This document shows positions 33,866 through 46,889 of a DNA stretch of 64,000 nt, in pieces. Location of the stretch: contig CP075493.1 of the NCBI GenBank assembly GCA_021613535.1, positions 124,001 to 188,000 of the forward strand, given 5' to 3'. The stretch's first letter is position 1. Each line of letters opens with the position of its first letter. This DNA comes from Adineta vaga. Taxonomy: Eukaryota; Rotifera. The notes beneath the pieces were generated by a model. The model saw only the letters and a program-made list of their open reading frames with translations, did not search any database and was not told the origin of the DNA. A program made the translations under genes and the position numbers.

Positions 33866-36647
33866 GCTATTCGAAATCTATGAAATAAAAAGACGAATAT
33901 ATTCTGTTATTATGTAAAGAATAGAAAAAAAACGATTTATTCTTTTGTATAGTTTTTTCTGTAATATAAAAATAATCGAGTATTCAATACACGTGCTTCG
34001 AAGAAAAAATCTATTGGTTGAATAACAGGTTTATTTTTCTTCGCTTGCTTGTTCCTTAAGAGAGGGTCCATGAGAAAATCAAGGATTTTAGGGTGCAGGA
34101 AATGCAAAATTACAGTGGATTTTTTTCCTCGTTTGTTTATATATGGGTTCATATAGAATGACACGCTGATCACGAATATATATAAATTGTTTCGATCTGA
34201 TCGCTGTTTGACTGAGAAAAACGCGAAATACCTTCAATGACTAAAAATGTCATATATCTTGCTTCCTTTACAGAAACTGTTCAACTATGAGAACAATTAT
34301 CACTTTAAATATTTTTAAATATCATATTCTGAATCAGCATGAAAAACTGAATCAGAGAATGCTATTTGATCAGATTCAAAACCAAAACAATTTAAAAAAT
34401 TCTGTGCAACATTCATACCCTCATATGCGAAAAAAGTACATATCCGTGACAAATCGTATAAGTCTATCTAGTTTTTTTCTTTTAAGAGGTAGAATCAACT
34501 GTCATATCTCAATCGAACCGCCAGAACGTGGGCTACAAAAGTACTTATTTAGTTTTTTTAAATTTTGTTTTATTGTTGACAAAATTGAATTTTTTCTTCT
34601 GTTGAATACTAATATTAACCAAATCCATGAAAAATGAGTTTGTTTTAAACAGTTTTTATAACTATAATTCATTTGACAGCAAAATGAATTTCATATTCGG
34701 AATCACCATAAAAAACTACATTGAATAACATACCTTTTAGTAAAAACTGTTTCTGACCCAAAATTCATCCGTGGCCCACGTCACGTTTTTTTTGTAAAAT
34801 TTTGCCTGTGGTCCCCCAGGGTCGATTTTTCATAGGAAATAAAAACTAATGAAATCTATATTATTCGATATAGTTTTTTATGGTGATTCCGAATATGAAA
34901 TTCATTTTGCTGTCAAATGAATTATAGTTATAAAAACTGTTTAAAACAAACTCATTTTTCATGGATTTGGTTAATATTAGTATTCAACAGAAGAAAAAAT
35001 TCAATTTTGTCAACAATAAAACAAAATTTAAAAAAACTAAATAAGTACTTTTGTAGCCCACGTTCTGGCGGTTCGAATGAGATATGACAGTTGATTCTAC
35101 CTCTTAAAAGAAAAAAACTAGATAGACTTATACGATTTGTCACGGATATGTACTTTTTTCGCATATGAGGGTATGAATGTTGCACAGAATTTTTTAAATT
35201 GTTTTGGTTTTGAATCTGATCAAATAGCATTCTCTGATTCAGTTTTTCATGCTGATTCAGAATATGATATTTAAAAATATTTAAAGTGATAATTGTTCTC
35301 ATAGTTGAACAGTTTCTGTAAAGGAAGCAAGATATATGACATTTTTAGTCATTGAAGGTATTTCGCGTTTTTCTCAGTCAAACAGCGATCAGATCGAAAC
35401 AATTTATATATATTCGTGATCAGCGTGTCATTCTATATGAACCCATATATAAACAAACGAGGAAAAAAATCCACTGTAATTTTGCATTTCCTGCACCTTA
35501 TATCACTCTGGAAGTAAGGTCAATGGTCACTAGATAGGGTCGTCTACAGTGTGGTCCCTGCTAACTTGTCTCTCCAGTTTTCTATTACTTTTTGAAGTAC
35601 ACATAACTCTCGGATTTAAATCCGAGGTTTACACATTTATTTTTTCTTGGCTCAGCATGGATATTTTCCATTGTTGTATGTTCGTTGTCGACTTTAACCA
35701 GGGCTACACGAAGCAGGAAAGAGTGCTGGATGCCGTCTCTTCCAATAATCGAAAAATATCAGTTATAATCAAATTTGAAATTTCCGAGCATAATCCAAAG
35801 AGATTGGTTAATGGTCGGATTCAACGTCGAAGCGAGATATTTTTCGAGAGAAAATCGCGGCGAAATTGCAAAAAGCTTTTGCGGCGCGATGATTTTCTTA
35901 AGCATTCGTCCAATATACTGTCGAAAATTGCACGAAATTTGGATTGTGCAAAGGTTTTTCAGGAAAACCCGAATTTCTGTTAAGGAGTAGCTGCTCAAAC
36001 TAACGCGAGAAAGTTGGACTTTCGCGAAGTTTTGCTCATGAAAGCACAAAGTTCCCCATCATTGCGTCAAAAAATTAGGATTCTCGCCAATTTTTGCGCG
36101 AAAATGTCGAATTTTTTTATGAAGAAGCGTCTGAATGAGAAAAAAATGCTACCAGTCACAGAAAAAATGTTGATCGCCTTCTCGCACAATCGTAAGTTCT
36201 AAAGGAATAGTTCATGCTTCCACATTTTTTTTCTGATGCTGCTCTTTTAATAGAATGAAGAATATGACAGGAGCATTTTCTTACCGAGAATGGATTTATG
36301 AGCAAAGAGCCCCTTCTCTTTTGCAGTGCGAACTGCTTGGCTAGCTCGTCAGATGATGTTAAAGAATCTTGGTCTACTCGTCTTCGTCTATTTAGCAGGT
36401 GATCTACGACGACACTACTTTCATACAGGCGAAAGCGTAGGTAATATGACCATGTTTGATAATAATAAAAAAGAAGAAAAAACATTGAATTATCATTACA
36501 TTGTGTACATAATGTCTTCTATTGAGCTATGAAAATCATGGCCGTCTAAAAAAAACCACTTGAACTGAAATCAAAGAGTTCCGTTTCTATTTCATGTTCG
36601 AAACTGATCATAGTGTCGGAATCTCGTTTTTTAGACTAGATTTTGAG
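33866..36647. other. Intergenic, dominated by a 1.4-kb palindrome
   Basis: Apart from the palindrome at 34091-35498, reading frames here overlap on both strands and lack family features. 35549-35983 is open on + but has no recognisable domain and I do not call it. Confidence 0.55.
34091..35498. repeat. Long near-perfect palindrome, arms about 640 bp
   Basis: 34091-34735 is repeated as reverse complement at 34852-35498, with a central spacer of about 115 bp. The two arms carry the same 116-codon open frame (34287-34637 on +, 34952-35302 on -) differing at one residue, showing the arms are almost identical. No terminal motif of a known superfamily was recognised. It is either a fold-back transposon or an inverted duplication. 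The 116-codon frame has no recognised domain. Confidence 0.9.
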
Positions 36648-37496
36648 ATGACCACGCTGCCTCATTTGGACGAACGAAGTATATTTTCATATCCGCCTCC
36701 CACTTATAACCCATCAGCGAAAGAAATTGCGGCAAAGTCTCGTGGCAAAGACATTGCTAAGGATGACAGCAACGAAATTTCCGATGTCATTGATTGTCCA
36801 ACGGAAATTCATTGTACCTTACCAGATGGCCTCAAAGTAAAAAATCATCCAACTTCAGATGGTAAAGCAAATTGGGCACTGTATGCTACAAAATTCATTC
36901 CAAAACATTCAATTCTTTATACTGTACCATTTATGGGTTATGTACGCGGGACAGATGCCATGTTCAACTTAATCGTTGACCCAGAAGGTAATGGATATTT
37001 CGATATCATTTTTCAGCCCGTCTTATTGAAAGATGATCTTGTCACTACATCTTGTTACTTACAGGTACAGTAGTGCCAATGAGCGTCTCTTGCCATTTAG
37101 CTCCTTGTGCAAAGGATGTATATTATCTGACAACATATCCAGCATTATTGAATCACAGCTGTGATCCAAGCACTTGTTACAGAACCCCAGACCTGAAAGA
37201 AGGTCATGTTACGGCTATTACATTAAGAGATTTATATCCGGATGACGAAATTACAATTGATATTTGTTTGGCATCATATAAGATTCCAGGTATGATATAT
37301 TTGTTTTTCCGATAAAAATCTGAACAGTATTTGGTTCTTTTAAGAGGATTATATTCCAAGCTGTCGCTGTAAAATGCCGTCGTGTCGTGGAAGAATACTT
37401 GGATTTCAAGCTCTCAGTGATACTGAAAAAGAGAAACTTTTACCATATGCAAGATTTGATCTACAAGTGGCGTATTGGATGGGCAAGCATATGTAA
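36648..37496 (+). CDS. SET-domain protein, 3 exons
   Basis: Small SET-domain protein, a family that includes protein lysine methyltransferases. Exons 36648-36987, 37065-37289 and 37345-37496 sum to 717 nt (238 residues), in frame, with introns of 77 and 55 bp. Visible: WALYATKFIPKHSILYTVPF (SET-N), NHSCDPSTCYR (the NHSCxP SAM-binding motif), DDEITIDI (equivalent of GEELTYDY) and post-SET cysteines CRCKMPSCRG. The usual Tyr of the LTYDY motif is Ile here, so catalysis may be impaired. An ATG at 36594 is in frame, but an acceptor-like TTTTTTAG (about 36626-36633) precedes MTTL, so I prefer 36648. Its relation to the polyketide cluster is unknown. It could be a transferred or a native gene. Confidence 0.85.
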
Positions 37497-37933
37497 TTGT
37501 TAGTGTCAATGGTCCCACAGCTTTTGTCGTTAACTTTTAGTGACGGCTAGACGTTCTTTTTCTTTTCTGTTTTCTTTCCATTATGACTCATGTCACGCAT
37601 CAGTAGAGTCACTTCATAGTTTTTCATTGCTCAATGATTCGTATTTTATCGCGGATTATACATTTCCATCCATCTATTTTTGTGGTTAATTTTCTCTTCC
37701 CTTCTCAGTTGTTCTCCTCTTCTCCACTCTCGTGATGGATGCATTCATCATTTCCACTGTCTTCTCATCAGCCCCATGCTCTTGTTAGTCATTCCCACAT
37801 TTTCTTCAATAAAAACTGAACATCATCCTTTATCTTCGATCATTGATCACGCATGATCGGTGACGGAGCCTTTACTTTTACCATTTTCCTTTTCTCTTGC
37901 AGATCAAAACTCATTGAAGAGTAGTCTTTCGAT

Positions 37934-40682
37934 CTAACGAGGGAAGGCCACCAACTGCCCCCTCGCTTTTGAGCTAAAACTCGGTTGTCAATAGGTAATC
38001 GAACATGCTGATTCCGAATATCAAAATGGTTTTTGCCCGGTCTCGATTTAAAGACCAGTTTTTCAAAGATCTTGGATTTTCACCCGAAAAACCATTTTTA
38101 CTAAAAAAAATTTTCGACCTGTGCAAATGATAGAGCACCTCACCAAACCTACAGAAAACAATTTTCAAGGTTCTAATCGAGGTTTTGAGCAAGTTTTCTG
38201 CATCTAAAACTTAAAAAAAGAGAGAAAAATCGCTTATATTCTTATGCAGTTTATGAAAGAAAAACAGTAGTTTTTCTTTCTGTTCTGTTTTTTACTTATC
38301 AACAACATTCAAAAGTGGAGGACTGCATGCATGTGTTAGACGTGATATACATCTTGATACATTCCAATTTCATAAGAATTGGGCAAAAAGTAAAAACTGA
38401 CAACAGATAGCAGCTATAGAAAAATTTTCAAAGCATATGAGATGCATAATTCAGTGCAAAGAACAGAGAACAGAAGAGAAATATTTATAACAGCAGCAAT
38501 CTATAAAAAATATATGTAATTTTAACACTCGTATCGCAGCGTTAGAGTTATATAACGTTTGATACCACGTTTTTACTCAAACTCGAAAAGTATCTGTCCA
38601 TTGCGGCAGATTTCGTCATCTTTTTCCCGTAAACCAAAATGAATGTACAGAACATCGTTTCGGCTTTGAGTGATTTAATTGCAAATAATTTGACCGTTAC
38701 ACAACAGTCTCCGATTACATCATACGAGCGACAAATGGCCGAACATCTAGCTGACACTGTTAAATTGATAGGCAGTGGACAAAAAGTTGATTACGTTGAA
38801 GAAACAACTTTGGATTTCGGTCGTTATACCGACGATGAAGAAAGTGAAGAGGAGGAAGAATCCATGCTGGGTGAGAAAGAAAGTGAAGAAATGGATGAAG
38901 ATTGGAAGGACAAAGAATTAGCTTTTCAAAAATATAATTTAAGAAGCTTTTCAGAAGATTTTATGCGTCAAGTTATCGATTTTGTTGATCATGCAGGTCC
39001 GGAAAGTAGACATGGTAGATCCTGGAAAGCCATTCATCACCGATTTCGAACAATCCCAAGCAGAAGTTATATTCGACGTTTTCGAAAATATTTGGAGCAT
39101 CATGGAACAAAGCGACAGAAGACTCAAGATGTGGATAGTTTAGTTTACAAAAAGTTAGTTGATGCAAGAGAAAAGAATCTCGTTGTTCATGATTTGGATA
39201 TTCAGCGATGGGGTTTAAAAATAGCTAAAGAAATAAAGCTCACCGATTTTCATGCTTCTCATGGTTGGTTGGAGAATTTTAAAAATCGTCATAGATTAAC
39301 TTCTCTGAAAATTACAAACTTTGTTTCACATCATCAAGTCGAAAACCGGGAAACTATAGAAAAATCAAAGCAAAATTTTATTTTGGAGTTTAATAAAGTA
39401 TCATCTCACTTTAAACTATCTGAAATTTTTAATACAGACCAAACAGGTGTCCAAAAAGAATTACACTCCAATCGTACTATATCTTTCGTTGGTGAGAAAA
39501 GGACTTTTGCAGCTGTGCAGTCGAAAAATGCTACTACTCACACTTACACTTTACAGCCAACTATCTCATTAGACGGACGACTCTTGGAAACGATTTATTT
39601 ATGTTTGCAAGAGCAGGGAGGTGAGTTAAACGTCAGTCGAACCGTTTTAAACCACTATCGTTAGTTTTTGTTCTGTAGGAAAAATGGGAGAGCAAGTTAA
39701 GCGACGCTTGTTTCAGCCGAAAAATGTCGTTATAACCTGTTCGACGTCGGGAAAACTTACCACTTCACTCATACAATACTGGAGAGATAACTGTTTTCTT
39801 CCATTGGTTGGTGCTAAATGTTTGCTGCTATCCGATAGTTACCCAGGGCAAAATCGCGAAGAACTCTATCAACCGGAAAACTGTGGTGGTAAAAAGGTCA
39901 CACGTTTACAAATACCACAAAATACAACTAACGAGCTACAGCCACCGGACTGTTATTTCAATAGACAGATTAAAAATTTCCTCAAAGCATGTTATCATCG
40001 TGTAGCGTTGGATGAACTAGATATACACTTACACGAACGAAATAACATCATACGCTTAGTCAGTCTAATGCATAATCAATTGAGCGCAGATTTATTTACA
40101 CCAATGATTGAATACTCTTGGTTCTCTAGCGGCTTAATACGTGAAGATCCTTCTCCATTTGTCAGCGTTAATCAAGTTTGCTTTGCGAGTTCAGAAACTC
40201 ACATACACTGTGAAGAAAAACACTGCAATGAGTCTGTTTTTATAACTTGTGCTCGGTGTTCGAACAAATTATGTTTTCAACACTTTTTCACCAGTTATCA
40301 TTTCCATTAAGAACACAGCAAATACTTTTATGAATCGCGGTTCTATGGAACTGTTTTTCTTTCATAAACTGCATAAGAATATAAGCGATTTTTCTCTCTT
40401 TTTTTAAGTTTTAGATGCAGAAAACTTGCTCAAAACCTCGATTAGAACCTTGAAAATTGTTTTCTGTAGGTTTGGTGAGGTGCTCTATCATTTGCACAGG
40501 TCGAAAATTTTTTTTAGTAAAAATGGTTTTTCGGGTGAAAATCCAAGATCTTTGAAAAACTGGTCTTTAAATCGAGACCGGGCAAAAACCATTGTGATAT
40601 TCGGAATCAGCATGTTCGATTACCTATTGACAACCGAGTTTCAGCTCAAAAGCGAGGGGGCAGTTGGTGGCCTTCCCTCGTA
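37934..40682. mobile_element. pogo/Tigger-type transposon, apparently autonomous
   Basis: Terminal inverted repeats of about 350 bp: the left one begins CTAACGAGGGAAGGCCACCA, and the right one ends GGTGGCCTTCCCTCG before TAAG. Both include GTAATCGAACATGCTGATTC. It encloses one split transposase gene on +. A short internal derivative is at 49512-50487. Confidence 0.9.
38639..40310 (+). CDS. pogo/Tigger-like transposase (CENP-B-type DNA binding, DDE_1), 2 exons
   Basis: Exons 38639-39620 and 39679-40310 (intron 58 bp, GTGAGT…TGTAG) give 1614 nt, 537 residues, in frame. The N-terminal part is acidic. The middle resembles a CENP-B-type helix-turn-helix (W-K-AIHHRFRT … GWLENFKNRHRL). The DDE_1 catalytic core shows FNTDQTG (first Asp), LLLSDSYPG (second Asp) and LQIPQNTTNELQPPD (third Asp). 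A C-terminal Cys/His cluster (CEEKHC … CARC … LCFQH) could bind zinc. No stop or frameshift is visible, so it may still be active and may mobilise the derivative at 49512. Confidence 0.88.
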
Positions 40683-41068
40683 AGTGACGTGCGTGGACAG
40701 ATGTTGCAGGCCAATGCCCATTGAAAAAAAGGCGCGTGGATATTTTTCAAATAACTTTGCACCCCGATTATCTATGGACTTCGGCTCGGTGTCGTTTCAA
40801 AGAAGCTTTCCCAGCATATAAAATTGTTAGAGTGCAGTTCATGAATAAATAATGACTCATAGTAATCTTGAAAGAGCAGACTGTTGACTCGTGAAAATTA
40901 AATGACTTCTACCGACTGACGCTGTACAAATCTATGCAAGGTCGAAATTTTTATCTAACTTCCTTTACAAGTTATAAGCATTATACTAAGGGTATTTGAC
41001 CGAGTTTCCATCCATTTTACCTTGCACATAACATTTTTCATATTATCGTTATTTATGTTTTTGATCAT

Positions 41069-41270
41069 CTTGAGGGTGTGGTGTGGGTGTGGGTGAGGGT
41101 GGGGGTGGGTGGGGGTGTGGGTGTGGGTGTGGGTGTGGGTGAGGGTGTGGGTGGGTGTGGGTGTGGGTGTGGGTGAGGGCGTGGGTGTGGGTGTGGGTGG
41201 GTCTGGGTCTGGGTGGGTGTACTTTCTTCTCTCATCCATGCCCACACTCAACCCACACCGACCCCTTTAT
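41069..41270. repeat. Long degenerate telomere-like array
   Basis: TCTTGAGGGTGTGGTGTGGG starts at 41069. About 150 bp of GGGTGT/GGGTG/GAGGGT variants follow to 41220, then a short C-rich arm (CCCACACTCAACCCACACCG, about 41240-41265). Pro/Thr/His-rich frames on the complementary strand are artefacts of the repeat. Confidence 0.9.
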
Positions 41271-42042
41271 AGAGATCTAAATATGTTTTCTTAATATTCA
41301 GTCAGTATTATCTGCCCATGTCGAAAGTATCGGACCGTAAACGGCCGCACACGGATAAAAGACGGTATCTATACCGATATCCAACTTTTGTTGTATACTG
41401 GCATCAGTTTAACGGTATATATACGGATACTTTTCGGAACATTAACGGCCCGTATTACGGAGCATCGAATTCTATCCGATAACTGTACACAGATTACGCC
41501 CCGTTTTTAGACGTTTTTTTTTAAACCCATTAGTTAAGGCTGCAGATCCCAGTATATGACTGTCTGTATAATTATTATAATTTTTTATGAAAAGGTAAAC
41601 AATTTTATAAAAAGAAATTGAAAAATGTAACAAAAGTAGATATACTAGATTATGCATATTGTGGCGCCATCTATATAAAAATTTAGATACATACAATGAA
41701 TCACATGATCTAACATTCGAATACATATATGTAAATTAATAATAGGAATTTTAATAAATGTTATATATATTAAAGTCCCTTTCAATTTCCACGGACGATC
41801 TTCATATCTATATACACTCACATCCGACTAGACCGATAGAACTAAAGGTATAAAAGAGTATCTATAGAAATGCAATGTAATTAGCATTCGTTGTTTTTAG
41901 GAAGAAGCTGTATTATGTTCCCTCATTTTCTCGTTCATGTATGTTTCGAGATCTACTATTTAATCTGCCTTATCACTGATTATATTAATTGATTAGTTAG
42001 CTGACAAAATTTGTCTCGTTTGTGTATTTTTAGAGGAAATAA

Positions 42043-45002
42043 ATGTACTCGATTGATATTGGATTTGAACAGAAATTTGGTCAACAACAAAGGAAACAAA
42101 GGTATAATAAACATAATATTTCTCGTAGAAGAAAAAGATTGATTACAAAGAAATTATGCTATGTTAATCAACGGATATCAGTCCAACAGGATCCAGCTGT
42201 TTTTCAACAAGATCTGCAGACATTTCCGCAAAATGATAACTTTTCTTTTTGTGATGCCAATCCATCAAATTATGATGATCGTGATAAATGTTTTTCAATA
42301 GAATCGATGTCAATAAAATCACATGAAGATTGTATTGATGAAGTAATCCACAATGATGATGATTATACTGATGATCAACAAATTACAACAACTGAAGTTG
42401 ATACTTATACTGATGACGAACAAGTAATATCAGTTGAACTTGATGATGATGAACATGATGATGATGGATGTATCACTTCACTTAAGATACCTTTGCACAA
42501 ATATACGATTCATTCAACTCTAGATTATTGTGAAGCATTTGTTAGAGCAGCACGTCAAGCAAATTTATCGAAATTAAGTACAAATAACTTTTTGTCTTTA
42601 ATTAAATCCGTTCTTCCTGTTCCAAACAATTTACCTGTTGCTGAAGAAGAACTTTTAACACTATTGAATGTAATCAACTTGTTTACCAAACGAACAATCT
42701 GCTTATTATGTAAAGAAGAGTTTGCCAATAGAGAAAAGTTCTGTCCATTATGTTGTTCAACTGATAAGCGATCAATTGCTTTCATGTAAGTACTTGCTTT
42801 ATGATTATTAAATTGTTTACTTGATAAACGTCTAGTTTCATTAAAATCTCTATCTTTTAGATATGATAGCAATGTTGAACTAATACTCAAACAAATTGTC
42901 AATAGATTATCATTCGATATTGATGAATACAAACAGTACATTAATAACAACGATGATCATGAACAAACAAAAGATATACCATTTGGAAATGTTTATCAAA
43001 ATCTCTTGAAAAAAAATGATTATCGAAATCTTATAAGTTTATTATTACACGTTGATGGTATAGGTATTACAAGTTCAACTAAATTGAAAATGTGGATGTT
43101 TAGTGGTTCAGTCGTCGAGTTACCGCCAAAACTTCGTTCTCAACGATCCAACATGGTGATTATCTCCATTTGGATAGCTTATGTTCAACCACCACCAAAA
43201 CTATGGTTAAGTCATTGCATTGATAATCTAGATGCAATAAAAATAAAAGGTAATAATTTGTATTATTCGACACATTGCTTTAGAACAATATACTCAATAA
43301 AACATATCCGTGTATGTGACTTTTCGCAGTACATCTTTTTACTCATAAAATAGCTAATTGTCTCGAAGCATGCTTTATTAATTTATTTGCATCAATTACG
43401 AAGACGTAAAGATGAAAACTAAAACTTTAGATATAACAATAAGTTTCTTCACTTTTTTTCACTTATTTACATTCATTCATAAATAACATTTTATATTTTT
43501 AAATTATCTTTAGGTATTCGTATTTCAGACAAATATTATAAATTGTTAATCTTTGGAATAACTGGTGATTGTCGTGCTTTAAGTTTGATTACAAATTTTA
43601 TTAATCACAATGGATATTTCAGTTGTTGGTTTTGTTTTATAGAAGGACAACATATGGAAAGAAAAATGCAATTTCATTATGAATTAATTCATTTACGTTC
43701 TGTTGAAGCATATTCAAAATTATCAAATAAATCTGAAAAAACTAATTCAGATATTTATGGACATCGTGGTGAAAGTATTCTTATTAAAATATTAGATGTT
43801 GAACTACCTCATGCAATTGTATTAGATTATCTACACATATCCTTATTGGGTCATGGTAAATTGATCATTTCATCAATTTATGATCGATTAAAACCATAAC
43901 AACGTGAAGACTTGAATATTCAGATCAACAATCAACACTTTCCAAGTAAGTGGTTTTCATTTAATTTTAAATATTAGAGTATTTATTTTTGCAATATTTG
44001 TTTCATTATTGTATTTTATTTTTATATTTAGATTTCTTTAATAGAAAGTTACGATCATTTGACAATTTTGCTTTTGTTAAAGCAACTGAAATTCGAAATA
44101 TGTTATTCTATGGTCTACTGCCACATTTTAATTCAATTATGCATATTGAGCAATATTCACATTTTACGTTGTATGTATGTGCATTACGTCTTTTACATAG
44201 TGGCCATATTTTTGGTGATAAAACAAGTACAATTGCACATCAACTATTCATTGAATTTTACAAAGATCACGAGTTGTTTTACGCACATTTACAACATTTT
44301 AAATTGCATTTACATATACATTTATCTTCTTTATATGATACCCATGGCTCCCTATGCAATTTAGGATGTTTTGGTCAAGAATCTTTGATTGGTTTTGTCA
44401 GTGCTAATCATCATGGTACTCAATATCATGGCGATTCCATTGTCCATTTTTACAATATTGACTTTGCAATTCAAAACAAAAAAGAAAAAGAATCAATTGT
44501 TAATGGACCATATGATTTGCTATCTGTACCAGCAAATAACTATCATTACTTAAAAGAATTTCATACATTAACATGTACTTGTAATGATTTAGATTTATGC
44601 TGTAAAATTTATCGTCGATTTATTGTGAAAAACAAAATGTTTCACTCTTTGATTTATAATAAACGTGGTAATTCTGTTAATTATTTTGTTCAATATATTT
44701 TTGATGACAATGGTAAGAAATATCGCTTTGGTATTATAGATATATTTTTCACATGTGATAAAAAAAGTTATGCTGTTCTTAAACATCATCCTGTCAAATG
44801 CTTATTCAGTGAAACTTTCAAAATGTCTAGTTATTATTATTTACTTAAAAAACCAGTTGATAAATTATATTTCGTTCTAGAATATTTTTATTCTCAATTC
44901 GATATTATTCCTGTTTGTCAAATATTAAATCACTGTATTGTCGTCGATAAAAATGATTATTTGTTTGTAACAAACGTTTTATCGTATAATGAACATGACT
45001 AA
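42043..45002 (+). pseudogene. tnp2-like transposase, 4 exons, one in-frame stop
   Basis: Exons 42043-42785, 42861-43249, 43514-43945 and 44032-45002 join in phase. The first part is basic then acidic, with CLLC-x13-CPLCC zinc-like cysteines. The catalytic region shows HVDGIGITSSTKLKMW (first Asp) with ELPPKLRSQR, IFGITGDCRALSL (second Asp), CWFCFIEG and VLDYLHISLLGHGK (D-x-x-H). This is the layout of transposases related to Pfam tnp2 in EnSpm-type elements. A TAA in exon 3 (about 43897-43899, KP*QRED) interrupts an otherwise open frame, so this copy is probably just inactivated unless the base is a sequencing error. Superfamily assignment is by motif layout only. Confidence 0.7.
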
Positions 45003-45222
45003 GCGATAAACTTTAGATCTCCTTATTTTAGCTCTTATTTTCCTATGATCGAAATTTTGTTTTTGTTTAAAAACAACTCTTGTTAAAGATAAAATAATGT
45101 ATCTATGGTGTTATTGATATTTGTTTAGTATTATCGTATATTGTTCATTTAACGTATTGTTGACTATTAATTTGAAATTTTTTGTATTTTCTTCAGATTC
45201 TGACTATACTTCAACTTAACAA

Positions 45223-46889
45223 ATGGCAAGTAGTATCACACAACAAGTTACTAAGAGATTGGCAAAACCAAAAGAACAATTTTCACCTTCGAATCCACCT
45301 GGTACAACAAAATATCATTTAATTGTTTATGATGATAATGGACTTATGATGATTGTTGGTAATTCCAGTGTAAAGAGATTTGAAAATGATGGATCGGTGT
45401 CAATGAACGGTGGTCGAACAGCAAAATTAATAACATCAGGTAAATTTTCTAGTACGAGCAATGTATAACTGATTATAAAACTCGAAAGTTTAATAATTTA
45501 GGAACAAAAGATATATGTATCAATCACTGGAACAAACAGACACATTCGTCAAAAGGTAAAGTTCCATTATACCTCATAGTTTTAAATATTATTTTATATA
45601 TTTAAGATAATAGTAATACCGGGCAAATACCTAATGACGACGAAGATGATGATGAGGAGGAGAATACATCAGCTGATTTAATGGAACAAACATTACAAAT
45701 ACCAACAAATTCGTTTTCAACACGTATGTATTATATTCCAAATATGTATGATTGCATACAAATAAATAATATTATAGCTGCACCATATCGACGTCAAAAA
45801 ACTTTGGTACGTCGACCTAGTTCTTCTGATTTGACATCTGTTAGTATGTAATCATTTGTAGCGTGTAATTTATATGAATATATTCTCTTGATACTATAAT
45901 TTTTAGTTGTTTCATCAAAACGATTTGCACCAAATAATCGTTCAAATCGTTCAACCAATCAACGTTCACATAATTCACATGCTACAAATCATACTGATTC
46001 GCGTGCTGGTGGTAATAGTTATTCATGATGAAACTTTCATTAGACTTTATATTGTTTATTTCGTTCAATAGTTGCTTATCCGGTATTATCTTCATCAGAT
46101 GATGAAGCAGATGCTGATCATGATGTTTCAATGAAACATATACTTGAAGAACTAAAAAATGTTCAAGCATATGTACGTGAGGTTCGTACTGATAGTCGTG
46201 ATACTCAACAACAATTATCAAGTATATCAAAAAAGATGTCACATTTTCGTTCACTGATGTCATCGGTAATACATCTTACTTTTCTAAAAAGAACTATGTT
46301 GTTATTATTTTCTTAGAATAATGAACACATTCTCGATCGTTATCGTGATAGCGTTGTTAATGAAGAATTTAAAACAGAAATCGTAAAATTATTTTTAATA
46401 CTGATATTTTTATAGAATGTTTTTCATCTTTTTATATTTAGTTGTATCAAGGTGAAAACTTACTTGAAGTTGCAGCAAGTAATGCTGCTGAATATGGTAG
46501 AAATTTATTAAGAAAATTATTTACTGAACATGAATCAGAAACGTCATTGTTACCATCTCAACAAACTCAACGATACTCAAAACCTGCATTAGATCATGAA
46601 CGATTTAATCTATTGAATAGTAAGAAATTTTATATTATTTTAAATGCACATATCCATTATATGTAAAGAAATTTATTAAGATTGGATTTCTTTTTACCAT
46701 GTTTCAGAAGCTATTCGTCATCGTTATCGAATAGGAAAACATCATTATAATATCTTTTATAAAGAACGAATACAAGAATCATTAGCAGGATGTTTGTACA
46801 ATGAAGGTACAAGAAAACCACGAAAGAAAGCAATGCAACAACAATCTCATGATATTCCATTACCCTCTCCAAGTAATAGTCAATTATAG
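45223..46889 (+). CDS. Second transposon gene, possible BEN/DUF4806-like C-terminus, about 8 exons
   Basis: MASSITQQV at 45223 starts a series of short exons separated by introns of about 50-80 bp, with GT/AG sites near 45438-45501, 45555-45605, 45842-45904, 46014-46071, 46263-46317, 46380-46440 and 46619-46708. Features: an N-terminal block YHLIVYDDNGLMMIVGNSS, an acidic stretch (DDEDDDEEE), an Arg/Ser/Asn-rich part, and a helical segment (HILEELKNVQAYVREV). A C-terminal region EYGRNLLRKLFTEHESE … KPALDHERF … RYRI resembles BEN or DUF4806 folds found in second proteins of EnSpm-like elements. It ends at TAG 46887-46889. Its role is probably DNA binding for transposition. Exon edges are approximate. 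Confidence 0.55.

Noticed and set aside
34287-35302. Two identical-looking 116-codon genes in opposite orientation
   Set aside because: They are the two arms of one palindrome. Composition is AT-driven, with no domain or codon evidence for a protein.
35549-36049. Open frames on both strands before the SET gene
   Set aside because: Opposite-strand frames overlap over the same bases, and neither has a recognisable domain, splice context or normal start.
40955-41294. Overlapping Pro/Thr/His-rich and Val/Gly-rich open frames
   Set aside because: They are translations of the telomere-like repeat array in several frames, not genes.
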